64,000 bases of DNA from SZUA-320 sp963707875 (GTDB lineage Bacteria > Gemmatimonadota > Gemmatimonadetes > Gemmatimonadales > GWC2-71-9). A model generated the notes under the pieces. The model did no database searches, had not been told where the DNA came from, and saw only the letters and a program-made list of their open reading frames with translations. The stretch covers positions 310,001 to 374,000 of the forward strand of contig CAVPRU010000003.1 of NCBI GenBank assembly GCA_963707875.1. Direction: 5' to 3'. Position numbers and translations under genes: made by a program. Of the stretch, positions 45,746 through 53,365 are shown one piece after another; position 1 is the stretch's first letter, and every line of letters starts with the position of its first letter.

Positions 45746-46745
45746 ATGCTGCTCACGCTCACCGTCGCCGCGATCCTGGCCCCCCCGGCCGCCCTCGACA
45801 CGGTCAGGATCACCGAGTGGACGGTGCCCTGGGAAAACAGCCGGCCCCGGGACCCCTATGTGGACCCCAAGACCGGCCGGATCTGGTTCGTCGGCCAGGC
45901 GGGCAACTACGTGGCCTACTTCGTCCCGGGCTCCACGGACTTCAAGCGGTATGAGCTGGACGAGGGCGTCAACCCGCACAACATCATCGTGGACACCGAC
46001 GGGACCCCGTGGTACGCCGGCAACCGGGCGGCCCACATCGGCAAGCTGGACCCCGCCACCGGCAAGATCACCAAGTACCCCATGCCGGACCCGGCCGCGC
46101 CGGGACCCGCACACCTTGATGTTCGACGGCAAGGGTGGGATCTGGTTCAGCCTCCAGACCGCCAACATGGTCGGCCACCTCAACCAGAAGACCGGTGAAG
46201 TGAAGCTGGTCAGGATGACCCGACCCAATGCCCGGCCGTACGGCCTGGTGGTGGATGAGACCGGACAGCCGTGGTTCTGTGAGTTCGGCACCAACCGGAT
46301 GGCAACCATCGATCCAAAGACCTACCAGCTCAAGGAGTTCGATCTCCCGGCCGAGCGCGCCAGGCCTCGTCGAATGGCCCGCACGCCGGATGGGATCATC
46401 TGGTATGGCGACTATTCCCGGGGCTTCCTCGGTCGGCTCGACCCCAAGACCGGCGAGGTCCGGGAGTGGCCGATGCCGTCGGGGGCCCGGTCGTTGCCGT
46501 ATGCGATGACGATGGATGATCAGAACCGGATCTGGTTCGTGGAGACCGGGGTCCAGCCCAACAACCTGGTGGGATTCGATCCCAGGACCGGGAAGTTCTT
46601 CTCCAACACCCCGGTCCGGCCAAGCGGCGGCGGCACCATCCGCCACATGGTCTTCCACAAGGCCACCCGCAGCATCTGGTTCGGGACCGACACCAATCAG
46701 CTGGGCAGGGCGGTGATCCCGGTTCGAACCGAACTGGTGCCGTAG
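45746..46745 (+). pseudogene. Vgb/streptogramin-lyase-like propeller, frameshifted once
   Basis: Start ATG follows GGAGGGATCCC. The secreted six-bladed propeller has the Vgb-like blade motif repeated (KTGRIWFVGQAGNYVAYF, DGTPWYAGNRAAHIGKLDP, KTGEVREWPMP, FVETGVQPNNLVGFDPRTG). Near 46100 the frame jumps by one: the sequence reads GCGCCGGGACCC where GCGCGGGACCC would continue the expected DPAARDPHTLMFDGKGG. The rest continues cleanly to the TAG at 46745. One extra base in a G/C run explains it. It is either a sequencing error or a recent mutation. The intact product would be about 332 residues and resembles SMP-30/Vgb proteins of unknown substrate. Confidence 0.8.
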
Positions 46746-46749
46746 CCGA

Positions 46750-48016
46750 TCAGGGCTTCCGGAGAGGGTAGGCGCGGACATACTGGACCTGGTCGGCATC
46801 CTGCCAGATGCCGACCAGTTCTGTCTGGCCGAACCAGGTCGGGGCGAAGTCCTTGGGCATGGTCACCCGGCCCAGGAAGACACCGGCGGTATCGAAGACG
46901 GCGTAGGTGCGGATCCCGGTGCCGGGCCTGGGCGACTCCTGAGCCCAGAGAAAGCCGTCAGCATCGAACCGCATCTCGACCAGCGGGTGCGAAGTGGCTG
47001 GGATAGACCGCCTCGGCGATGTGCTTGTTGATCTGCTCCTTCATCGGCCCCGGAACCAGCCCTGCCGTCGGCCCGCTCTCGAACTCCTCCAGAGTCTCCT
47101 TCCGATGCGCGGCCTGGTCGGCGGCGGTGATGGGCACCGGCGATGACAGCATCCGGATCAGCCGTTGCACCTTGCCGTCGAGTCCTCGGACTTCGATCTG
47201 ATAGGCGTCGTTGGTCGTCAGGTACACGAGGGACTCCCGCCCGGCCACCACCGTGTTCCGGCCGAGCGGAACCGGGCTCGGGGTATTGAACGTCTGGCCA
47301 CCGAAGCTGAGCGCCATCGGGGTCATCTCGATGCCCGGGAGTCTGGCCACCGTGTCGGTGACGAGACCATCCGGCCCGAACCGGAGGTAGCTGACCGTGT
47401 CCCGGTAGGCCTCATTCCGTGGGTCATTGATCCGGAAGGCCTGTTCCATCCCCAGAATGCCACCGTCCCGGAACCAACCCACCGGCAGCGCCATGCTCAC
47501 CCGGCCGTCCACCGGAACCGGCGCCCCGGAGACCCCACCCAGGGTGTAGGTCCGCGGCGTCGTTCCATCCGGGGCGATCACGGTGACCCGGCGGGCCAGC
47601 GCGTCGAAGACCAGGAGGGAGTCGCCCACCACCGGCCAGAGTCCGGCCGGCAGCTGGAACTCACCTGGCCCCTGCCCCTTCCGCCCCGTGGTCGAGAGGT
47701 GCCCGCCCGACGGGGCGTAGTACCGGATTTCCGAGGTGGCGCCGTTGACCACCACCAGTCGGCCATCCCGCAGTCGGAGGGCCCCTGACGCCTGGGCCAG
47801 GTCCTGGAGCGGGTTGGTCTCATCCCCTCCGATCTGCACGGTGGGGCTGTCCACCACCACCCAGGCATCGGAGGCTCCCCACACCGGTGCGGTGTTCTCG
47901 ACGATGGTGATCCCGGCGCTGTCCCGGACCGAGGCGCCGGCCCCGCCACCGGCCGCAGGCCGAGAACGCGACAACAAGGGAGAAGGTACGATCCGGGGCA
48001 TCGCGAACCGGTTCAT
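46750..48016 (-). pseudogene. Six-bladed propeller lipoprotein, frameshifted
   Basis: Two frames together make one protein. The upstream part (VRDSAGITIVENTAPVWGAS, GALRLRDGRLVVVNGATSEIRYY, SPVPITAADQAAHRKETLEEFES) continues after 46988 in another frame as VEMRFDADGFLWAQESPRPG and FLGRVTMPKDFAP. One extra C in CACCCGCTGG accounts for the break. The N-terminus also seems to need two compensating shifts: the adjacent frame reads SLVVAFSACG, a normal lipobox, where the present frame has SPLLSRSRPAAGG. The family is the '6-bladed beta-propeller' lipoproteins of Gemmatimonadota. It is convergent with the Vgb-like gene, with only four bases between them. Confidence 0.7.
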
Positions 48017-48038
48017 GGAAGTCATGCTCCGCTTCGGG

Positions 48039-49190
48039 TCAGCCCTGCAGAATCTGTCCGAACACTTCGGTCGCCTGCCGCATTTCCTCACTGGTGCCGA
48101 TCGAGATCCGCACGTGGGTGTCGAACGGCGGAAACGGCCGCCCCACCATCACCCCGCGATCGCGGCAGGCCTGCCGGAAGCCCTGCATCGGCCGCCGGAT
48201 GTCCACCATGATGAAGTTGGCCTCCGAGGGCACGACCTGATACCCATGGGACTCGAAGAACCGGACGGTCGTGCCCTTGACCTCGGTGTTCATGGCCTGC
48301 TGACGGGCCGCATGCCCCGGGACACTCAGGCTGGTCCACGCCGCCGCGGCCGCCAGCACATTGATGTTGTTGACCAGGACGTTCCGCGCCATCCGGGCCA
48401 GGGTGGCCGGCTGCCCCACGGCATACCCGACCCGGAGCCCCGCCATGCCGTACACCTTGGAGAAGGTCCGGGCCACGACGATCCGGGGGTTGGCCAGCGC
48501 CAGCGGGATCATCGTTTCGTGGTCGGCCCGGGTCACGTACTCGAAGTAGGCCTCATCCACCAGGATCACACTGTCCAGGGAGGCGGCCAGCATCCGATCG
48601 AGGGCGGCCTTGACCGCCGCCGGGCCGTGCATCGTGGCGGTCGGGTTGTTGGGGTTGCAGAGGAAGACCAGCCCCGCCGAAGCCGAGGCGTCGGCCATCC
48701 GGTCGAGGTCGAGCAACAGCCCCGGCGCGAGCGCGGTCTCCACCACCGGCACCCCAAGCACCCGGGCCCGGTTGGTCGGCAACTCGAAGGTCGGGGAGGC
48801 CGTCACCAGACCGCGCGTCGGACCGGTAAAGGCGTCCACGGCCACCCGGAGAATCTCGCTCGACCCCTGGCCCAGCAGAATGTTCTCATCCTTGACCTTC
48901 AGGTGCTGGGCGATCGCCTCGATCAGCTTCTCGTTGCTGACGTCCGGGTAGCGACAGGCCTCGGAGAACATCCCCTGGATCGCCTCGAGGGCCTGGGGAG
49001 CCGGGCCATACGGGTTCTCGTTGCTGTCGAGCCGGGTTTCCGGGAGCCGCAGAGGATTGGGCCGGGCCGACCTGAGCTCGCGATAGCCGGCGGAGATGGG
49101 CTCCATCCCGCGGGCGGTGATGAAGGGCAGCGCTGTCGCGGCGCTCCCCGCGCCGAGCGCGCCAAGGAAGGAACGGCGGGTGAGACTCAT
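48039..49190 (-). CDS. Tat-exported histidinol-phosphate-aminotransferase-like enzyme
   Basis: This 383-residue PLP enzyme of fold type I (class I/II, HisC-like) has a twin-arginine signal at its start (MSLTRRSFLGALGAGSAATALPF). The core has the substrate and PLP sites of HisC-like proteins: RLDSNENPYGPAP, GQGSSEILRVAVDAFT, FLCNPNNPTATM, VDEAYFEY, and the Schiff-base lysine in ARTFSKVYGMAGLRVGYA. Folded export by Tat fits a cofactor-bearing protein. Its role outside the cytoplasm is unusual for this family. The ATG overlaps the APC permease stop as ATGA, so the two are coupled and probably act on the same amino compound. Confidence 0.9.
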   Translation of the reverse strand: MSLTRRSFLGALGAGSAATALPFITARGMEPISAGYRELRSARPNPLRLPETRLDSNENPYGPAPQALEAIQGMFSEACRYPDVSNEKLIEAIAQHLKVKDENILLGQGSSEILRVAVDAFTGPTRGLVTASPTFELPTNRARVLGVPVVETALAPGLLLDLDRMADASASAGLVFLCNPNNPTATMHGPAAVKAALDRMLAASLDSVILVDEAYFEYVTRADHETMIPLALANPRIVVARTFSKVYGMAGLRVGYAVGQPATLARMARNVLVNNINVLAAAAAWTSLSVPGHAARQQAMNTEVKGTTVRFFESHGYQVVPSEANFIMVDIRRPMQGFRQACRDRGVMVGRPFPPFDTHVRISIGTSEEMRQATEVFGQILQG

Positions 49191-50506
49191 GACGAACCCC
49201 TTTCCGGAGAAGGCCGGTGGCGGACCGCCAGCCAATGCACCGTGGCCAGTGCGGCAAAGATACCCAGCAGCATGGCCTCGCGACCGGTCATCCGGGTCGC
49301 CAGGGCCAGGGAGAAGACCAGGCCAAGTCCGGCCAGCAGGCTGCCAAACGGGAGCCGGAGCAGGGCCGGCGCGACCCCGTCGGCATCGCGCCAGCGGAGG
49401 ACCGGCAGGGCCAGGCACACAATCCCGTAGGTGGACAACCGGGACACCGCCGAGAGACTCAGATTCTGCAGCAGACTGCCCTGCACCGCCAGCACGGCGA
49501 CCAGCGCGGCAAAGACCACGATCGACACCCCTGGGGTCCGGAACACCGGATGGACCCAGGCCATGACCCGGGGGAGGTCGCCCCGTTCGGCCATCGCGAA
49601 GGTCAGCCTCGGCACATTGAGCATCGCACCAGCGAGGTAGCCATAGACCGAGATGAGCGCGGCCGCTGCCATGAACACCGCCCCTGCCGAGCCCATCACC
49701 ACCCGAGCCGCTTCGGCGAGGGGGCGCTGGCTCGCGCCAGGATCGGGGAGCACCACCAGCACGGCGAACTGAACCGCGGCGTAGATGATCGTCACCACCA
49801 CCAGCCCCACAAACAGCGCAAATGGCGCGTCCCGTCGGGGATCCTTGGCCTCCGCCATCGGCATCAGCGCCGCCTCGAATCCGCCGTAGGCAAAGATCAG
49901 CAGCAGCATGACCTGCATCCAGCCGGCCGGGGTGGTGTCGGTCGCGATCGGCGCCGCGATCGCGCCATGGGACGAAAACCACCAGATCCCCAGTCCCACG
50001 AAGACCAGCAGGGGGAGCATCTTGGCAACCGCAAAGAGGTTGCTCATGCTGGCCCCGCTGCGGACCCCGCGGAAGTTGACCAGCGCCAGGAAGGCCAGCA
50101 GCACGACGGTGATGAACGCTGCCCCGGCTCGGCCCGACGCCGGATCCCAGAACTCGCCGAAGTAGGCGGTGAAGACGTTGACATTGGTGGCCGCCGCGGT
50201 AAGCCGGACCAGGTAGCTCATCCACCCCATCTGCAGACCCAGAAACCGGCCGAACGTCTCGTGGGTGTAGAGGTATGGCCCCCCGGCCCCGGTGAAGCGC
50301 GAGGCCACCTCGGCGAAGCACGCCATGATGACCCCGATGACCAGGGCGGCCACCAGCCAGGCCATCAGCGACTGGGTGCCCAGCCGGGCCGCCACGGTTC
50401 CGGGAAGGGCAAAGATTCCGCTCCCGATGATGGCATTGAGAACCAGCGCGGCCAGACTCCAGCGACCGATGGAACGAACCAGACCGGCGCCGTCGGGCAG
50501 GGTCAT
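49187..50506 (-). CDS. APC-family amino acid permease
   Basis: This 439-residue permease is homologous to the one at 15100-16431 (shared IIGSGIFALPGTVAARLG, SRFTGAGGPYLYTHETFG, FAYGGFEAALMPMAEAKDPRR and LPDPGASQRPLAEAARV). It has about 12 spans and the APC substrate loop. Coupling (ATGA) to the Tat-exported aminotransferase suggests uptake of the product or substrate of that enzyme. It is divergent from two class III aminotransferase genes, across a spacer with a duplicated 41-bp unit. Confidence 0.9.
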   Translation of the reverse strand: MTLPDGAGLVRSIGRWSLAALVLNAIIGSGIFALPGTVAARLGTQSLMAWLVAALVIGVIMACFAEVASRFTGAGGPYLYTHETFGRFLGLQMGWMSYLVRLTAAATNVNVFTAYFGEFWDPASGRAGAAFITVVLLAFLALVNFRGVRSGASMSNLFAVAKMLPLLVFVGLGIWWFSSHGAIAAPIATDTTPAGWMQVMLLLIFAYGGFEAALMPMAEAKDPRRDAPFALFVGLVVVTIIYAAVQFAVLVVLPDPGASQRPLAEAARVVMGSAGAVFMAAAALISVYGYLAGAMLNVPRLTFAMAERGDLPRVMAWVHPVFRTPGVSIVVFAALVAVLAVQGSLLQNLSLSAVSRLSTYGIVCLALPVLRWRDADGVAPALLRLPFGSLLAGLGLVFSLALATRMTGREAMLLGIFAALATVHWLAVRHRPSPERGSS

Positions 50507-50559
50507 GCTTTGCTCGGGTTCAAGAGGAGGATAGCTGGCAAGCTACTGCCGGCCAGGGT

Positions 50560-50641
50560 GGGACGGCACCCTGCGAGGTGGGCGAGTCGCCGGCTCGGGC
50601 GGGGCGGCACCCTGCGGGTTGTGCGAGTCACCGGATCGGGC
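50560..50641. repeat. Tandem imperfect 41-bp repeat, two units
   Basis: Two adjacent 41-bp units (50560-50600 and 50601-50641) match at 35 of 41 positions and share the core CGGCACCCTGCG and CGAGTC. They sit in the divergent region between the APC permease and the class III aminotransferase genes and just precede the latter's start. They may be a regulatory site or simple duplication. Confidence 0.7.
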
Positions 50642-50660
50642 GCAGATTCCGCCGACCCCC

Positions 50661-52016
50661 ATGACCCAGTACCGCTACCCCGAGACCAGCGTCCTCTACC
50701 GGGATCTCACCCGGGAGTTCCCACTTGCCGTCCGGGGAGAGGGGTGCTGGATCATCGACGCCGCCGGAAAGCGGTACCTGGACGGCAGCGGGGGGGCCTT
50801 CGTGGCCACGGTGGGCCACGGGGTGGCAGAGATCGCCGAGGCGGTGGCCGAACAGGCCCGGACCCTGCCGTACGTCAACGGCACCCACTTCACCTCGGAG
50901 CCGGTGGAGCGCCTGGCCGCCACCCTGGTGGACCGCGCCCCCGGCGATCTCTCGCTGGCCTACTTCCTGACCAGCGGCTCCGATGCGGTGGAGGCGGCGC
51001 TCAAGCTGGCCCGCCAGTACTGGGTCGAGGCCGGGGAACCCCGGAAGCACAAGGTCCTGTCGCTGACGCCCGGGTATCACGGCAACACCATGCTGGCACT
51101 GGCCGCCTCGGGGCGCCCCCGGTACCAGGCCTATTTCCGCGACTGGCTGACTCCGGTCCCCAGAGTGGCCGCGCCCTATCCGTATCGCTGCGCCTGCCGG
51201 GGAGCTGCTCCGCTCTGTCCGGCATGCACCGGAGACGCCCTCGAGCAGGTCCTGCTGGAGGAGGGCCCCGAGACGGTGGCGGCCTTCATCGCCGAACCCA
51301 TTGGTGGATCATCGACCGGCGCATCGGTTCCACACCCGGAGTACTGGTCGCGGATCCGGCAGCTCTGTGACCAGTACGGGGTGCTGTGGATTGCCGATGA
51401 GATCCTGGCCGGCGCGGGACGGACCGGGGTCTGGTCGCCGCTGGAGCGCTACGGGGTCAGCCCCGACCTGATGGTCATGGGCAAGGGAATCACCGGGGGG
51501 TACGCCCCGCTGGGCGTCGTCCTGGCACCCCGCCGGCTGGTGGATCGGATCGCCAGGGGGAGCGGGTCATTGATGCACGCGCAGACCTACGTTCACCACC
51601 CGCTGAGTTGCGCCGCCGGTCTCGCGACCATTCGTTACCTGGATCAGCACGATCTCGTCACCCGATGCCAGGCCATGGGGGAACGGCTCCACGCCGGCCT
51701 GGCCGGGTTGCAGGAGAGCCCGATCGTGGGCGACATCCGGGGCATCGGATTGCTGGCGGGAATCGAACTGGTGGCCGACCGGGCCACCCGGGCGCCGTTC
51801 TCCCGGAAGGAGCGGGTCGCCGAGCGATGCATCGCGCTGGCGATGGAGGCGGGACTGGTCCTGTGGCCCAACACCGGCCAGGCCGATGGGATGGCCGGCG
51901 ACCTGTTGATGATCGCCCCGCCATTCACCATTTCGCCCGAAGAGATCACCCAACTGGTCGACCGACTGCACGGGGTGCTCACCCGGATGCACTCGGAACT
52001 GACCGTCACGACGTAG
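50661..52016 (+). CDS. Class III PLP aminotransferase
   Basis: This 451-residue enzyme of the class III (ornithine/GABA/beta-alanine) aminotransferase family has GGAFVATVGHGVAEIAEAV, LTSGSDAVEAALKLARQYW and the PLP-lysine in MGKGITGGYAPLG. The Asp that binds the pyridine nitrogen lies in IADEILAGAGRTG. A cysteine-rich insert CACRGAAPLCPAC lies near residues 178-190. The amine donor is unknown; keto-acid or aldehyde products are likely. The start has no strong ribosome site; ATG at 50661 fits the family N-terminus better than an upstream one at 50619. It precedes another class III enzyme by 14 nt. Confidence 0.9.
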   Translation: MTQYRYPETSVLYRDLTREFPLAVRGEGCWIIDAAGKRYLDGSGGAFVATVGHGVAEIAEAVAEQARTLPYVNGTHFTSEPVERLAATLVDRAPGDLSLAYFLTSGSDAVEAALKLARQYWVEAGEPRKHKVLSLTPGYHGNTMLALAASGRPRYQAYFRDWLTPVPRVAAPYPYRCACRGAAPLCPACTGDALEQVLLEEGPETVAAFIAEPIGGSSTGASVPHPEYWSRIRQLCDQYGVLWIADEILAGAGRTGVWSPLERYGVSPDLMVMGKGITGGYAPLGVVLAPRRLVDRIARGSGSLMHAQTYVHHPLSCAAGLATIRYLDQHDLVTRCQAMGERLHAGLAGLQESPIVGDIRGIGLLAGIELVADRATRAPFSRKERVAERCIALAMEAGLVLWPNTGQADGMAGDLLMIAPPFTISPEEITQLVDRLHGVLTRMHSELTVTT

Positions 52017-52030
52017 CTGGAGAGGCACCC

Positions 52031-53365
52031 ATGGCCGACCGCGACTATCCCCACATGGTGGTCACCCCGCCGGGGCCCAGAGCCCGGGCCATCGTCGACC
52101 GGGACGAGGCCTGGACCTCCTCCTGCTACATCAAGGAGTACCCGCTGGCCATCGTGGGTGGGCGGGGCTGCATGGTCGAGGACGCCGACGGCAACAAGTA
52201 CCTCGACTTCATGGCGGGAATCGCGGTCTCCTCCACCGGCTACGGCCACCCCAGGGTGGTGCAGGCGGTGAAGGACGCCGCCGACAAATTCCTCCACATC
52301 TGCGGCTCGGATTTCTACTTCGAGGGGATGGCGGCGCTGGCCGAGCGACTCGCGAAGGTCGCTCCAGGACCCAGCCGGAAGCGGGTCTTTCTCTCCAATT
52401 CAGGTACCGAGGCGGTGGAGGGCGCGATCAAACTGGCGCGCTACGCCACCAGGCGGACCGCGATCGTGGCCTTCAAGGGCGCCTTCCACGGCCGGACCAC
52501 CGGGGCCTTGAGCCTGACCGCCAGCAAGTCCCGACAGCGGGCCGGGTTCGGGCCGTTGCTGCCCGGGGTGTACCACGTCCCCTACGGCTACTGCTATCGC
52601 TGTGAATTCGGGAAGACCTTTCCGTCGTGCCAGCTGCACTGCGTCCACGCGATCGAGAAGGACCTCTTCAAGCGCCAGCTCGATCCGGCCGACGTCGCGG
52701 CGATCTTCGTCGAGCCGATCATGGGCGAGGGCGGCTATGTCCTCCCGCCGCCCGGCTGGCTCAGCGCGCTCCGGGAGCTCTGCACCAGACATGGCATCCT
52801 GCTGGTGGCCGATGAGGTGCAAAGCGGCATCGGGCGGACCGGGAAGATGTTTGCGGTGGAACACGAGGGGGTCGAGCCCGACATTCTGCTCAGCGCCAAG
52901 GGGCTCGGCAGCGGGATGCCGATCGGAGCGATCATCTCCCGGGAGGAGATCACCACCTGGCCCAGCGGGGCGCACGGTTCGACCTTCGGTGGCAATCCGG
53001 TCTGCTGTGCCGCGGCTTTGGCCACCCTCGATCTGGTGGAGAACGGGCTGATGGCCAACGCCGAGCGAATGGGCGCCCGGCTTCGGGCGGGTCTCGACCG
53101 GCTGGCGGAGCGGTACCAGGTCATCGGCGACATTCGGGGGCATGGGCTGATGCTCGGCGTCGAGTTTGTGACCGACCGCGCCTCGAAGACCCCGCATCCG
53201 GATCTGGTGGAGCGCCTGGTCCAGACCGCGTTTACCCAGGGCCTGCTGCTCCTGGGCTGCGGACCCAGCAGCCTGCGGTTCGCGCCGCCGCTGGTGGTGG
53301 ACGAGTACGACATCGACCTGGTGCTCCGGAAGCTCGACGAGCTGCTGGGGCAGCTCACGGCGTAA
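52031..53365 (+). CDS. Class III PLP aminotransferase (GabT/ornithine-type)
   Basis: This 444-residue enzyme is a second class III aminotransferase. It has MAGIAVSSTGYGHPRVVQAV, LSNSGTEAVEGAIKLAR, VADEVQSGIGRTGKMFA and the PLP-lysine in LSAKGLGSGMPIGAI. A cysteine motif CYRCEFGKTFPSCQLHC (near residue 190) is typical of a subset of GABA/ornithine enzymes. The ribosome site GGAGAGG precedes ATG. It belongs to one operon with the previous aminotransferase, and its TAA overlaps the next gene's ATG as TAATG. Substrates are likely omega-amino acids such as GABA or ornithine; not provable here. Confidence 0.92.
   Translation: MADRDYPHMVVTPPGPRARAIVDRDEAWTSSCYIKEYPLAIVGGRGCMVEDADGNKYLDFMAGIAVSSTGYGHPRVVQAVKDAADKFLHICGSDFYFEGMAALAERLAKVAPGPSRKRVFLSNSGTEAVEGAIKLARYATRRTAIVAFKGAFHGRTTGALSLTASKSRQRAGFGPLLPGVYHVPYGYCYRCEFGKTFPSCQLHCVHAIEKDLFKRQLDPADVAAIFVEPIMGEGGYVLPPPGWLSALRELCTRHGILLVADEVQSGIGRTGKMFAVEHEGVEPDILLSAKGLGSGMPIGAIISREEITTWPSGAHGSTFGGNPVCCAAALATLDLVENGLMANAERMGARLRAGLDRLAERYQVIGDIRGHGLMLGVEFVTDRASKTPHPDLVERLVQTAFTQGLLLLGCGPSSLRFAPPLVVDEYDIDLVLRKLDELLGQLTA

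Noticed and set aside
50560..50641. Possible CRISPR array
   Set aside because: Only two imperfect, directly adjacent units without spacers and no cas genes nearby.
49217..51370. Long open plus-strand frame of 717 codons antisense to the APC permease and running into the aminotransferase gene
   Set aside because: Its residue mix is dominated by R, G, P, H and Q with no domain, and it mirrors the third-position GC of the real genes; a shadow of high-GC coding.
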